The notes beneath the pieces were generated by a model. It saw only the letters and a program-made list of their open reading frames with translations. It did not search any database and was not told the DNA's origin. From positions 62,207,688-62,271,687 of the forward strand of contig CM018031.1 of NCBI GenBank assembly GCA_008638375.1: a stretch of DNA of 64,000 nucleotides. Reading direction: 5' to 3'. Shown piece after piece: positions 36,334-48,700 of this stretch (position 1 is its first letter; every line of letters starts with the position of its first letter). Position numbers and translations under genes: made by a program. This DNA comes from Nyssa sinensis (taxonomy: Eukaryota; Streptophyta; Magnoliopsida; Cornales; Nyssaceae).

Positions 36334-36760
36334 AAGTAAATTATACTGATTTTTCACGAGATTTTTGATAATTATATTAATCTTTTTTAAAATTTTTAAA
36401 ATTATACTGACGTTCTTTACTTTTATCTGACAAACTACAAGTACTCCACTCTAGTCAAAAAAAATTTTAAATGGCCAAATTGCCCCTTTCTTGTTTGTTT
36501 TATACAATTTTTTATTTTAAAATAAATATTGATTAAAATGTTAAATTTATTTTTATATATAAAAAAAAAATCTTTAAAAAAATTTAGGAAAAATAATCAA
36601 AATTGAAAATATAAAAAAATAAAATAAAATGAAAGGGATATTTTGTTATTTTGAAAGAAAAAAAATTAATTGAATAAAATATTTATAGTTTATCAAATAA
36701 AGTAAAAAAAATTAATATAATTGTCAAAAAAAATTTAAGAAAAATTAATATAATTTATCC
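36334..36760. mobile_element. Mutator-like MITE with 9-bp target-site duplication (family copy 2)
   Basis: The left end AAGTAAATTATACTGATTTT and the reverse complement of the right end (GGATAAATTATATTAATTTT) form long inverted repeats matching the copy at 8921-9367, including the internal CTGACAAACTACAAGTA/TATAGTTTATCAAATAAAG blocks. TATATTTTT flanks both sides (36325-36333 and 36761-36769); the direct repeat is AT-rich but of the expected length. At 427 bp it is more diverged than copy 1. Confidence 0.7.
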
Positions 36761-37309
36761 TATATTTTTTATAATCTCAAATCATTAATATATTTCATAT
36801 GTGCACAATTTAAATCAAACAATTGTGTCAGTTACAATGTCAAAAACACTACTCTTATAGAATAATCAAAAGACATAGAACAGAGTAATTGTGCAGGCAC
36901 AAGGCAAGCACAGAGCCAGAGGAAAAGCGTTAAAGCAAAGCCCATAAAGGCTACTTAGCTAATAGTTCGATTTTTTATTGATAAATAAATTAAATTATAT
37001 TAATTAGCATCAATTTGTATTTTGAAATAGCATTAATTAATAATGCTAAGAAATTAGTTTGAAACTTGATCATAAAATAACCATAAATATTAAATAATCC
37101 AACTTAGAATCGAGTTTTTTCATTTTGATTCCTTTACTAACTCGGTTCAAGTTGGGTTTTATTTTTTTCCAACCAATTAAAATTTGGTTTTGGCTAGGGC
37201 TGGTTGGAAGTAAAGTTGAACTTGTAACCACGCATCAAATGACCCTTGATCCGAAAAATTCTTCGTAAAAAAAAAAAAAAATTGATCATGGTTTTTTTTC
37301 AACCCAAAT

Positions 37310-37310
<1 letters not shown>

Positions 37311-37343
<33 letters not shown>

Positions 37344-37418
37344 TTTGCAATTTTTTTTTTGTGATCTGCATTTTCTTACTGTTACTATGATGTCCTTAAC
37401 ATCACTCTAATATACTGC

Positions 37419-37458
<40 letters not shown>
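37311..37458. repeat. TA and TA/GA microsatellites
   Basis: Two simple tracts, TA at 37311-37341 and TA followed by GA at 37418-37458, in the 3' flank of the NPGR2-like gene. Confidence 0.8.
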
Positions 37459-38144
37459 GGTGCCTCCAGCATGGGCATTTTAATGAAAATGGTTAAGCTC
37501 TCTCTAATAATTTCTCAGTGTATATACATGTGAGTGTGAGAGTGAGTGTGTGTATAAATTATACAAGTACCAGTTCACTTACAAAAGAGATTGCCAGTCC
37601 ACTGGATTGAAGACCATTGTAGCAACCCATGGTATTTCCCTACTGATTCTAGCGAAAGAATTATTGTGGTGATTGAAAATCAGATTAAATACCATTAAGA
37701 AAAAATCAGCTTCAGTTTATTTTAATCATGTTTATAAATTGGGATTTGTTGGGCTAATTTTCCAGTCAATTTTGTCCAAATGGTTTGAAATCAAGGACCA
37801 ACTTAGATTGATGCAATGGCTCTCCAACTCAAATATAGTTAACCAAATATTGGTTGATAAAAGACAATCCATATCGCCAAAGCCAAGCCCCCAGTGATCG
37901 AGTGCATCTCATGTCTCTCCATGTAAGAAGCACTGAACCTTTTTTTTTAAAAGCAATTTTGTATATATACTTCCAAATAGAAGACTATCAACAAAAGATG
38001 AAAATAAAGTCAGAAAACAAACCAAAACTTCTAGTTTTATTGCTTTTCCATCAAACTACAATATGTGCTTGAAAATACACATACCGTGGGAGAGGGGGGG
38101 TTATTTAAGCAGAAATTTGATGGCTCTTAGAGAACAAGGAATCA

Positions 38145-41100
38145 TCAATATCTGGTCAGCCTGAAAGGTTCAACTGGTGCGGTCTCTCCAAGAATGCTAG
38201 CAGCCTGGAAACATTCAGCAGCTTCAAGTGTTGATGCTGCACAGCCTGGACCCTCGTCTTTGTAAAGCAGGCCGAGATTATACCATGCAGAAGCATTCAT
38301 TCGGTCATGCCGTAGTGCTTCTGTCAGAAAGCTTCTGGCAACTGCTGGAGACTGGCAACCAAGCCGTCTGAGAACCACAGCCATGGAGACCAGACTCGGG
38401 ACATGGGTGGGTTCAATATCTAATGCGTGTTCAAATGCTTTAAGAGCTTCTTTGTGGAGGCCCTTTGCTTCAAGAAGCAAACCTGCGAAATCACACAAAA
38501 AAGTTCTAAATCCATTATTCCATGGTCTGTGCCAATTATTTCATAATTCACACGTGCACACACACAATATCTTAATGATTCTAATCACTTCAAATGCTGG
38601 AGGAGCCAGCAGCTAGATCCCAATAGATCTACATGCATTGTTTGGAACATAAAAAAGCACAGCAATCATGCCTCAATCCAAGAGTAATAAAAATATTTAA
38701 CAAAGATAAGTAGACTAAGAAGCTCGACGATTAACCTGTGCTTTGCAGAATTCAGCTTGGACAAAAGCCTTAAAAGTGTAACAGAAGAAACCCTGATTTA
38801 TGGCAAAAACAACAGCTAAAAGTAACAAGACAGGCTACTTCATATCTAGAACAATAACTAGAAAGCCAAGAACTAGCATTCTATAATCCCAACTGCTTGG
38901 AGTCGGTTTTAAGATTCTAATTTGGATCTTGTAAAGACGATTTTCTGGTTGGCCCCCAGCCTGATGTCAGCCCTCTACATATTGATGCCAAAATTCCTGA
39001 GACTGGGACGCTAGTTGGTGCGTTAGTGGCACAGTCATGCAGCAAAGGAATAGACCTACACGATTCTTCAAGATTACGAAAAAGTCTAGACGAAGTGGGT
39101 ATAATGCCCATTTTAATAATAGGAAACTCCTTCCCTTAGTACTTTGTGCACCTAAGAGCAAATCTATGGCTTCCATAGCAAAAGATGTATGAATGATGCA
39201 ATAGAAGCTTTAAAGCAATCAATCCAATCTAGAGAGATCTTCAAGAGTCCTAACAGTTCCTTTAAGAGGTCATTATCCAGTATTGGTATTACCAATGCGG
39301 GATGCTAGGAGAGGTAGACCAGATACAAATCTAACCTTTAACATTATTTGCAAAAAAAATGACTACTCTCATACTCTAATCTACATTCTCACATTTGATA
39401 ACTGAGCCTTTTACCATTGCACCAAGTAATGACTCTTATAATTCCATACACTTCATGTGAAAATTCTGAAGGCTTTAATAATCTGGATAAGTAATGGTTA
39501 CCACCCTTTTTTTCTTTATAGGTAAGTGGCCCTTGGGGTGGGAGTTGAACCTCGGACCTTGGAGATATTACCTAAGCCTCTTCCCAACTCATCAACCCAC
39601 TTTCCCCAAGGTCCGAGGTTCAACTCCCACCCCAAGGGGTAAACAACCCTCTAACAACTAATTTACCACTACTTTTTTTGGGTGAATAATGGTTACCACT
39701 TTCCCCCTAAAATTTGGCCCTTCTTAAATTATAGCTAAAACATATCAAAAGAAAATTATAGTTAAAAATAGAAAAATTAGCCATTTTAATATTCTGCAAT
39801 AAAATAACTCTCTAGAAACCAAAAGATTGGACCAAAATTTGGGAAGAAAATTGACTGCTGGCAAAACCAACTTAGATTGGAGACACAAAAATATTCAGCC
39901 AGAACATAATGAACTAAATTCATGCTGGATGGACCAAAAGAAGCTCACCAGACTCCATACTCTCAGAGACCTCTTTTCTCAATTTTCATTTAAAGGAGGA
40001 TGAATGAAATCAAATTGCCAATACTTTCATATAAAATTTAGATGTTTTTGTCCAATTTCTTCTTTCAGCTATTCTAACCATTGATAATGTTTTGGCTGGG
40101 GAAAGGGATAGACACATTTTGGATCAGCACAAGAATCTTAAAAAATAATCACATCCAGAGTTTCAAAAAAAGGATAAATGGAAGTGAGACAATATGTATA
40201 AGATAATCAATAGATTTATACCAGTGACATGCTTTCTGGAAGCAGAATGACAATTGATGGCCTTGGACTTGGAAAGACAAATCTCAGCGTCGCGCCACTG
40301 TGACAAGCTTATGTAGACATGAGCCAAATCGTGCCACGTTTCCAATTCCAAAGTTCTACCATGGTTTCCGTTGTCCTGTCAAAAATAATACAAACTTTCC
40401 ATATCAAGACAATATTTGTTGGACAAGGCTGCATTTGGTAATGGAAAAGTAGATCTACAGAATGGTTTCAAAAAATTTTAACATGTGTTAGGAGCGAAAG
40501 AAAATTGATAAATATGCCTACTGCCCATCCGGGGTTGCTTCAGATTCTAGAAAAGTGATTTTGGGAAAATCAATTTGGTTTTTGGATAGATGTATTTCAG
40601 AAGTAATAATGATGTCATAAGTGATTCTTGGTTGTTTAATAAACATTTTTATCTTGTATTAGAGGGTTTTGGGTGGGTTTTACCATATATCATATAAAAA
40701 AATTTAAATTATGTATACAACAAATAAATAATATAAAGTTTCTATATATATAAAAATTAAATAAATATATAATTGAAAATAGTAAATATATAAACAAAAG
40801 TATATTATATATTATATATTATATATTTCAAATAAATTAGTATTTAGTTTATTAACAAAATGAATAACATATAAAATAAATCATAATTATTATACTAATT
40901 TATATATAAACTGTTATAATATCCTATAATGCATAAGGGATTTTGGAAATTGTTTAGCATTAGTCTTGTAAAAGGAATTGGGATATATTGAGCATTATAT
41001 AAAAAGATGGAGGGTAAAATAGATACAAATTTTTTGGGGATATATTGAGTATTAGGTAAAAAGTTGGAGGATAAAATGGATAAATTCTTTTTTTTTTTGG

Positions 41101-44100
41101 AAATATCCATCATTTTGACATTTCTTGAAGGGCATAATGGGAACATGCCTTAAAAGGTCCAAAACGCCAATATTAGTGCAGCTTAGAAGCAGCATTGGGC
41201 TGCATCCCCAGATTCAAGTCCTAAGCCCACGAATCACTTATCTAACCTTCTGGTCTCAGGCCATGTGTTTTGTAACCCAAGCACAATAAGTGGCTTGCAA
41301 CTCTGCCCCCCCCCCCCCCAAAAAAAAAAAAAGGTGGGGGGGGGGGGGGCGCGCTAGACTCTTGGAATAGTAGCTGTCATCTTTATTTTTAGTGATGCCA
41401 TGTTCAATGAAAAAGGTAGAATACAGAATAACCCTATTTATCCCATGTGAAACACATGCTTCAATGACATAGGTTTGCACATATAACAGAATGAATGTCA
41501 CACGGCAGGAGCCATTACTTGCTGCAATGGTAAAAGATGGGGCTGTTGAGCACGAGAACATGGGTCCAAGTATGAGACAGCCACTTCTCATGAACAAAGC
41601 CGGAGGGCACTGGCATTATTGTACACTGGATGTGCCACGTGACGATCTCCCATTACGTAAGGGTTGGATTGACATACAACATAAATCTCATCTTATCCAT
41701 AGGAATTACTGTGCACTAAATGTGCCATGTGACAATCTCCCGTTAACTAAAGGTTGGACTGACATACAACATGAATCTCACGTCATCCAATTATATTGAC
41801 ATGTGGACCAATAAGGAACACGTGTCACTACTGCGATAATCCTGTCAGTTCCCTTTGTGGATTAAGACACGTTGTGCTTTAATCCCAAACCTAGACAAAG
41901 TATCTTCGCAAGGTAATCTTGATATTAACTCTTCTATCTGAGACAAGCTAAATCCTCTTTGAACCATATATTTAAATAATGGCAGTTACGTATTGTATCG
42001 GCCGTTTATCAGTTTTTTGATCCTTCGATACCGATACACGCCGATATATAAATAAGACCAAAATTTACAGCCGTGTTGGCCAATATCGTTATGTATTGGG
42101 CCAATACGGTCATTATAGGACAATTATGACCGTTACAGAACTGATACGGTTGTTTGAAGGTTTTTTTTTTAAAGAATCCTTATGATCCTTATTTTTATGA
42201 AATCTAAATACAAGAGAGATACATAACAAAATAATTCAAAAACCTAAAATAAGTTAACAAAAAAATTTGGGCCAATGCGACCTTGGGAAAAGCCTTTTGG
42301 GCTCAATTTTTCATTCCATAACTAATCACACTAAACTGATTTTCATGACCATAATCATTTTTTTGCTATTAGTTGTTGCAATGTTATTCAAATGAAATGA
42401 GACTTTCTTAATAGTTTAATTTAAAAAAAAAAATCATATAAAAATATTAAAACATCTTTATAGTTGTTACTCATGAAAAAATATCTTTTTGGGTATTTGA
42501 AAATTAAAAACTAATACTAAAAATCCTAAAATGTGATAAATTGTTATCAAAATATGCGTATCGGTGAATTTTAAGAGGTTTGCTAGTATTTGAAAAAAAA
42601 AATCATGGCCAATATTCCCGATACAGTTACACCACAACCGCGATTTAAGTCCATGCTTTGAACTATTCACCCTTAGGTTGAGTCCATTCTTGACTTCCTA
42701 GTATGGTTCCTATTTAACTCTCCCTTTACTCATATATCAGTTTTCACCCTTTCACTTTGTAAATTGCCTAGAGCTGGGGCAGACCTAAGGGAGCTCCTTG
42801 ATCTCGATGCAGAATGTTGTGTGGCCCTCATGTCATAGCATAATTAATAAGATTTTGGGAATTATGTGGCTTAGTGGCTGAAATTGTGGGTTTATCTCGA
42901 CTTTCACCCCCAACATCATCTTGGCAATCCTAGCTATCCTACTTGTAATTACCACTCTAGCATGAATCACACCCTTACTCTACCTCTCATCCAAAAACCT
43001 AAGTTAGGTTTGTGCATAATCCACCCCACCCAGCACCCCAAATTGATTGGACAATACTAGGGAATAATCTAGCTTATTTCAAAAGCCTGGGATCACTTCT
43101 TTTCCTGATTGTTTTTCATGGAAACAAATAGAGGTCTCATTGGAAACTAGTTTTCTATGATGCTAATTTTCACCAAATAGGCTGGAAGGACCAACATTAT
43201 TCTTCTCACAGCATTCAAAATCTTCAATGACATAGTTTGCTTATATCAATTTGACTTTCCTTGGTTTTATTTTCCTTCTAAACAAATATAATCTCTATTG
43301 CCTTGAATGAAGGCAATGACTGCCCTCCCAACCCTAAACCCTCCTCACCTCCCTTCTACAAAGCCAGTTTTCAGAATAGTAGCCAGTCCGGTTTATCTCA
43401 TACTATCCATTAGTTAAAGAGTAAAGTAAAACATGTATAGACAATTTCCATTTTCTACTCTTCCACAAAACCAAATGGCAGCAAAAATGCTAAAAGTAGT
43501 GTTCAATTCCCTTCCAATCTCAGTTAACTGCCAAAACAATGTAAAAAAGGTAGACTTGAGTTAAAAATGCTAAGGAAATTTATTAAGTTTTTTTATAAGT
43601 AACTAAGAAATTTATTTTCAAATCATTCTGCTTGATTTTTTTGATCAGTTATTAAAGCTGAAGCTATAGTTATTCAGCTAACAAAGGGAAGACCCACCAA
43701 CTGACATACCTTAAAAAGCGTCTTCCCTGATCCAAAGCTTTTGCTCTGAACTTGAAGAATGGCAAGAAGCTGAGTATATGTTTCAATGGCATTCTTCAAC
43801 TGGCCCTGTGCAATTTGGAGTTTAGCTTTAGTTCGCAATAATTCTCCCTGATCCCACTTCCCAGTTTGATCTAGAGCAGCATTTATGATAGTTTCAGCAT
43901 CCCCAAAACGTTTTTGAGCTGATAATATCCGAGCCAACAATATCCACCCTTTAATATTAGACCCACCTTCCAGTTTCAGCAAGCACTTTGCATAATAAAG
44001 TGCTGCATCCAACTTCCTCTGTTCAGCATTTTCTAAGCTGAGATGATAAATAATTTTGGGTTCTCTCATTCTTGTCATTCTCCCAGCGTTTTCCAGGGAC

Positions 44101-47100
44101 TGAAGTGCCTCCGATTGCTGCCTGATTCTCTCAGAATCAGCCACAACTGAGCTAGAATGGACTGAAAGTGAGATGCCCAACAAACAATTGGCAACACCTA
44201 CCATCTGATCACATCTGCCCTGCAAATTTTGAATGGCTTTCCTAGAAAAATTTATCCCTTCTTCCACATAATTAGGGTTTTCCCCACAAATCTTTGAAGC
44301 CATTAACAAAGCAGGAACACAATTCGGATCCTCCCTACTACTCAACAATTTCCTCAGCAAATTCAAAGAAGCCAAGTCCTCACCTTCCCCATAATAACAG
44401 AGAGCTAGAGTGAGATACTTTTCTTTTCGATCCATAACCCCAGGAAGTAATTCTTCCACTTGATTAGCCAAAGCCCTTAGTTCCCCTGAGACAGAGAGAG
44501 CATATGAAAGGTGATCTAAAATTGATGGGTCCCAGTCAATTCTCTTTAGAGAAACTTTTCTTAATAGAATCATTAATAGAAGAATAGCCTCTTCTATATT
44601 GTTTCTAGGTACAAATGAACTGTCCATTTGGGAACGAAGGTTTGGGGGGCTTGCTTCACCTCCGCTGTACAGAAGAAAAATGGCGAACTCTTTTTGAATC
44701 CTTGCTGTAGTTTCTGTGTCAAGGTTCCAGTGATGGAGAAGGGCCCGCCGGTATGACAAGATTGCTTCACGAGGGGAATCAGCTAGTTTCCATAATTCAG
44801 GAAGCAACTCGACTGCCTTGTTTAGAGTCTCCTGCAATTTACAGTCTGCGCCAAAGTTTTCAGGCAAGCCTTCTGTTAATGAATGTTCAACAATGTCCAG
44901 AATAACTTGGCATGATTGAGCAGCTTCTGCAAAAATTATTAAAAATATATATATTAGGAAAAACAAGGACAAATTCATCGTTACATGTATCTTGCAAATC
45001 CTGTTTCCTCCCCCCTCACACACAGAATAATAATTTCTCATACTTTCAAGCAATCGATAATCACAACCTTATCATAAGATTTTTTCAAAATAGGAAAACG
45101 AAAAAACAACACTCAAACCCATGTTTCAACCCGGGCTTGAACCTTGCAAATCCCATTTGGGAATGCTCAAGCTAATAGCTGGTGGAAAAAAAAAACCATA
45201 AAAAAAAAACAACTAGAACCATCCATTCGATACAATATACACAAGATTCCTTAACAGGCCAAGAAACAGGGCAAAATTTAAAATTTAAAATTTATTTTAA
45301 AGATAAAAATAAAAATTTTGTAAACCATTTTGATGCTCAAGGCCCTATGCCCGCATTACGTATTGTAATGGAAATACTAGTTCTATTGGTAGCACACAGA
45401 TTTCTAAATTCTGAACATTTTTACTATAAGTCAACAACTATTTCAAATACTGAATGAGTATATATATTATAATATTATTAAACTGCTAGAAACAGAAACA
45501 ACACCGGAACAACAGATCAACAGAAGATCGCTAAGAAGGCAACAACATAGTAAATTATCATGAAAAGCCACTTACACAAAAAACATTGCTGTGAGGATCT
45601 TATAAATTGTGGAAGAAAAAGGAAAATGGGTATGTCCTATACAATTGTTTACTTCCTTAAAGCTTTGGAACAGAATGAAAAATAATGATAAAAACCAGAA
45701 ATTTTATTTTCAACCATTATATCGTAGTACAACAAAATTGTGATCTTGCCTTGTAACATAAACTACAACCAGATACCACAAAAATATGTGTTCTTCTAAC
45801 ATAGAGACAATTTAAGAACAGAGAAACATGCTTTTGAAGACCATGAAATTCTCAATGCAATGTAAACAATCACGATTTCTCCTAATTCAAACAAGCTCAT
45901 AGTTGTCAAAACGTGTATCGGAAGCCGTATCGTTTTTAAAAAAATGCGCATCGTATCGTAGATACATGTACTTTTTTAAAAAATACATTTATAAATATAA
46001 TATAATATATATATATATATAATGTTTAAAATGATATAAATAATATTTCAATTACTTGTCATACAAGTTAGATATATAATTATTATTATTTATCCAACAA
46101 TTAAAAATCAAAGTGGTACCAACCATAGTTGTCTCGATTTTCAAATATGTTGTATAATGTTATATATAGTGTTTTATATATATATATATATATATATAAT
46201 GTGTATAAAATAATAAAAATTATATTTTAACTCACTTCTAAAAAAATAACTTAAATTTCATGCAATACAATAATCAAGTTTCAAACTAAAATTATTCATT
46301 TTTATAATTCATCCCATGTTCATCTTAATATCCAATTTCAATAGCATCGATATCATCATCATATGCCAACAATTTTTCACTTTTTTTTTTCTTTAACTTC
46401 TTGTATGTACTCACTACTCATCTACATCTTCTCAAAATACTTACTTTCCTTCTTCCTTATTTGAAGAAATATCTCTAGGCATTTATAAAGAGGCAATATA
46501 AAATCAAAAGAACAAAAAAAGTTTTCTATGTATATAACAAAATATCACAAAAGAGGTCAAAACGATGTTGTTTAACCTGATTTCTCATATCTCGTGTATC
46601 ATGCATATCGAAATGTATCGTAAGATACATATTGCGTATCGTAAGATACGGTGCAAAAAGATACAACTATAAGATACGTATCGTTTTATGTCCATATCGA
46701 AACATATCGTAAGATATGTATCGCGTCTCGTAAGAAACTAACAACTATGAACAAGCTCACTATATTATTTGAAATCGTGACAGGCTGAGGAATTCATAAC
46801 TGGAAAAAATAGTAAAAGAATATAAAATATAGGTGTGCGAAAGGAAGTAAAAGCAGCATATGCAATCATAACAATCAACTGGACAGAATATTTACAAAAG
46901 ATAGCAAATCTATCAATTAGCATAAGGAAAATACCTTTATACCTCCCAAGACCCTGCAATGATTTTGCTTTAAGAAAGATCGCTTCCAGCAGTAAACTGA
47001 CAGCATGTATAGACATCGGAGGGGTATCTTCACTTTGTGAGCGTCTCTTACGACGTTCTCCTCTTCTGGCAAGGGTAAGTTTCATCTTTGGAGTAACTGC

Positions 47101-47861
47101 AGCAATATCTATTCCTTCAAATACATGTAAAGCAGCTTCTACGTTTCCCTTTTGATATTCATATCTTCCTAATAAAGCTCTTGCTTCCTGGAAAATATTG
47201 ACACCTTAGTCTTACAAAAGGAGGACAAAATCTTGCTTTTGGGCATTTAATTTATAGAGACAACGTGTTCATAAAATGAGTATGGTTGAATTGAGGATGT
47301 TAAGTCGGGTGAATGGGAAGACAAGAAACAATGGAATAAGAAATGAATGCATACATGAGAGATGGATTCATATCCTCTAAAATAGCTTTCCTACAATTGA
47401 CTTTAAATCATTGTGCCATATATGTACAATACTTTTTAAGCATGCTAATGTAGGAAGTGTAGACAAGCTAGTATAAAAGATGAGTCCCATGAGAGAGAAA
47501 GATGGCATAAATTGGGAAAGACAGAAAGTCCGCTAAAAGTCCAAGAAAATTGATATTGAAGAGATGATCAAAGCATTAAAGTGAGAAGGGTTAAGAAACC
47601 AACCTCATAATTCAAACAACCACTCTCACGCAAAGATAATTCAGCTTCTTCAATATTGCCAGAATCCAGTTTCTGCTCAATCTCAGCGGCTCGAGAAGAG
47701 TACCCACTCGCTGTGTAATCCTTGGTTGCAAGGGATTCGGATGAAGGAACCATTTCATCTACTCTTAATTGCTCTCCAGAGCAGAGGCACTTCATTATCT
47801 TCCCCAACCTCCGATTTATCTGACCCCTCCTCCTCTCTTTGATCCAATTCCTACTCCTCAT
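38145..47861 (-). CDS. NPGR2: NPGR2-like calmodulin-binding TPR protein (5 exons)
   Basis: Exons in transcript order: 47861-47604, 47187-46935, 44926-43710, 40375-40222, 38482-38145. They join in frame to 2220 nt (739 aa) with GT-AG borders; 739 aa is also the length I recall for Arabidopsis NPGR2. Features: basic N-terminus (RSRNWIKERRRGQINRR), EQLRVDEMVPSSESLATKDY, SGYSSRAAEIEQKLDSGNIE, EARALLGRYEYQKGNVEAAL, LLLEAIFLKAKSLQGLGRYK, CKLQETLNKAVELLPELWKL, YRRALLHHWNLD, then tetratricopeptide helices in exon 3, ETWHDLAHVYISLSQWRDAE and a C-terminal TPR set ending FQAASILGETAPVEPFRLTRY. NPG family proteins bind calmodulin; NPG1 is needed for pollen germination and NPGR proteins act at the plasma membrane with PI4-kinase alpha1. 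The coding frame is intact despite transposons in introns 2, 3 and 4. Confidence 0.93.
39505..39686 (-). mobile_element. SINE-like retroposon with perfect 33-bp inverted repeat and 13-bp target-site duplication
   Basis: TAATGGTTACCAC occurs at 39492-39504 and 39687-39699. Between them, read on the minus strand, lies a 182-bp sequence ending in an A-rich tail (complement of the T-run at 39507-39514). Inside it, 39530-39562 and 39606-39638 are exact reverse complements, 33 of 33 bases, with a 43-bp loop. Each arm contains GAGGTTCAACTCCC, close to a Pol III B box, in opposite orientation. A short length, A-rich tail and long target-site duplication fit LINE-mobilised SINEs. It is in NPGR2 intron 4. 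Confidence 0.7.
41306..41349. repeat. C14-A13-G14 homopolymer hairpin
   Basis: A run of 14 C, then 13 A, GGT, then 14 G. The C and G runs can form a 14-bp stem. It lies in NPGR2 intron 3 and is a likely site of sequencing or assembly error. Confidence 0.85.
41500..41612 (+). mobile_element. Possible Au-type SINE fragment in NPGR2 intron 3
   Basis: TTGCTGCAATGGTAAAAGAT, then GGGCTGTTGAGCACGAGAAC and ATGGGTCCAAGTATGAGACA GCC, resemble the A box, spacer and B box head of plant Au-like SINEs. The 3' half is not recognisable and no target-site duplication was found. Confidence 0.4.
41613..41795. repeat. Tandem duplication, 90-bp period
   Basis: Two adjacent copies share TG[TC]GCCA[CT]GTGAC, ATCTCCC, AAGGGTTGG/AAAGGTTGG and GACATACAACAT...AATCTCA in the same order. 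The frame 41491-41799 reads through both and repeats a DVP-DDLPL-KGW-DIQH-SH pattern, but nothing suggests it is translated. Confidence 0.75.
41965..42655. mobile_element. Non-autonomous hAT element with perfect 8-bp target-site duplication
   Basis: CTTTGAAC flanks the element at 41957-41964 and 42656-42663. It starts CATATATTTAAATAATGGCA, and the reverse complement of its end is CATGGACTTAAATCGCGGTT. The body holds many CGATAC/GTATCG and CCAATA motifs, as in subterminal regions of hAT elements. It is 691 bp with no coding capacity, in NPGR2 intron 3. Confidence 0.8.
45898..46749. mobile_element. Non-autonomous hAT element rich in CGTATC motifs (family copy 1), 8-bp TSD
   Basis: AACAAGCT flanks it at 45890-45897 and 46750-46757. 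Terminal inverted repeats are CATAGTTGTCAAAACG on the left and, reverse-complemented, CATAGTTGTTAGTTTC on the right. Both subterminal zones carry repeated CGTATCG/CGATACG-like motifs (for example TGTATCGGAAGCCGTATCG and AAGATACGTATCG). It is 852 bp with an AT-rich core, in NPGR2 intron 2. A second copy is at about 62419-63339. Confidence 0.85.
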
Positions 47862-48700
47862 ATTGTTTCACCTCACTTGCAATTCTTCAAGCACCACCAA
47901 CAACGAAAAATCAGAACCTTTGTGTTAGAAATAAAGATAAACCCTCCGTGAAATACTGTGTCCAGTGACTAAAATTGTAAGATCGTGAACTAAAAAGGAA
48001 AAAGGCCGCTCAACGTGTTATAAACTTAAGAAGTAGTGTCTGAATATGAAACTAAAAACAAAAAATTGAAAACTGCCAAATATACCAATCATAATTCTGG
48101 TAGAATAATGGTGACATTCTATTCGAAATAAAAGTTTAGAAAAATAACTCCAACCCAAAAAAGCAGTCAATTGGTATAAACAAAAATAACGATATTTAAT
48201 TAATACAACAGAGCCCAAGCCCAAAATCCCTAAATTCCGAATTCAATGTGTAAATTTACGTTTGAAAACGGGAAAAACATCAATATTTCTTGAAACCCAT
48301 CTTAGAAATCCACATATATCACCAGATTTCAATCTAAAAAATCCAAGATATTATGTACTGATCATTACATTTACTGCCCAGAACCCTAAAACAATACTCC
48401 CGATAATAAGTACAATAAAATCAATAAACATATATCATTAGAATAGACCCGAATGATAGTTATATACTGATAGAGAGACGAGCCATCACACGAATCCATT
48501 AAATTACCAATCAAAAGAAGTTACCTTTTATTGTTCCCAAAACACAAAAAGCAGAGGCACCGAGCCCACAACACGTCAACGCCAATACCCATCTTTTCTC
48601 CAATCAAAGCTTCACTTGGAATTCTTTGATCAATCAGGAATCCAACAAAACTTCACCAAGCTTTCTTTTTCCTTTCTTTTCTTTTCTTTTCTTTTCTATC
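47862..48700 (-). promoter_or_regulatory. Probable NPGR2 leader and promoter region, possible 5' UTR intron
   Basis: On the minus strand AATAAAAG|GTAACTTC near 48527 and TCTAACACAAAG near 47919 could be donor and acceptor of an intron in the untranslated leader. A (TTTTC)n tract near 48662-48697 (AAAAG in transcript sense) lies upstream. The splice sites are inferred only; no transcript evidence is available. Confidence 0.3.

Larger units (their letters stand above)
35801..38144. other. Intergenic region between RhoGDI and NPGR2-like genes
   Basis: Mostly AT-rich DNA. It contains a Mutator-like MITE (36334-36760), a TA run (37311-37341) and a TA/GA compound repeat (37418-37458). The last ~150 bases are probably the 3' untranslated end of the NPGR2-like gene. 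No gene is supportable. Confidence 0.55.

Noticed and set aside
38880..39180. Possible exon or retroelement piece in NPGR2 intron 4
   Set aside because: Flanking exons join perfectly without it. AATCCCAACTGCTTGG resembles the 3' end of the RT pseudogene family, but the match is too short to call.
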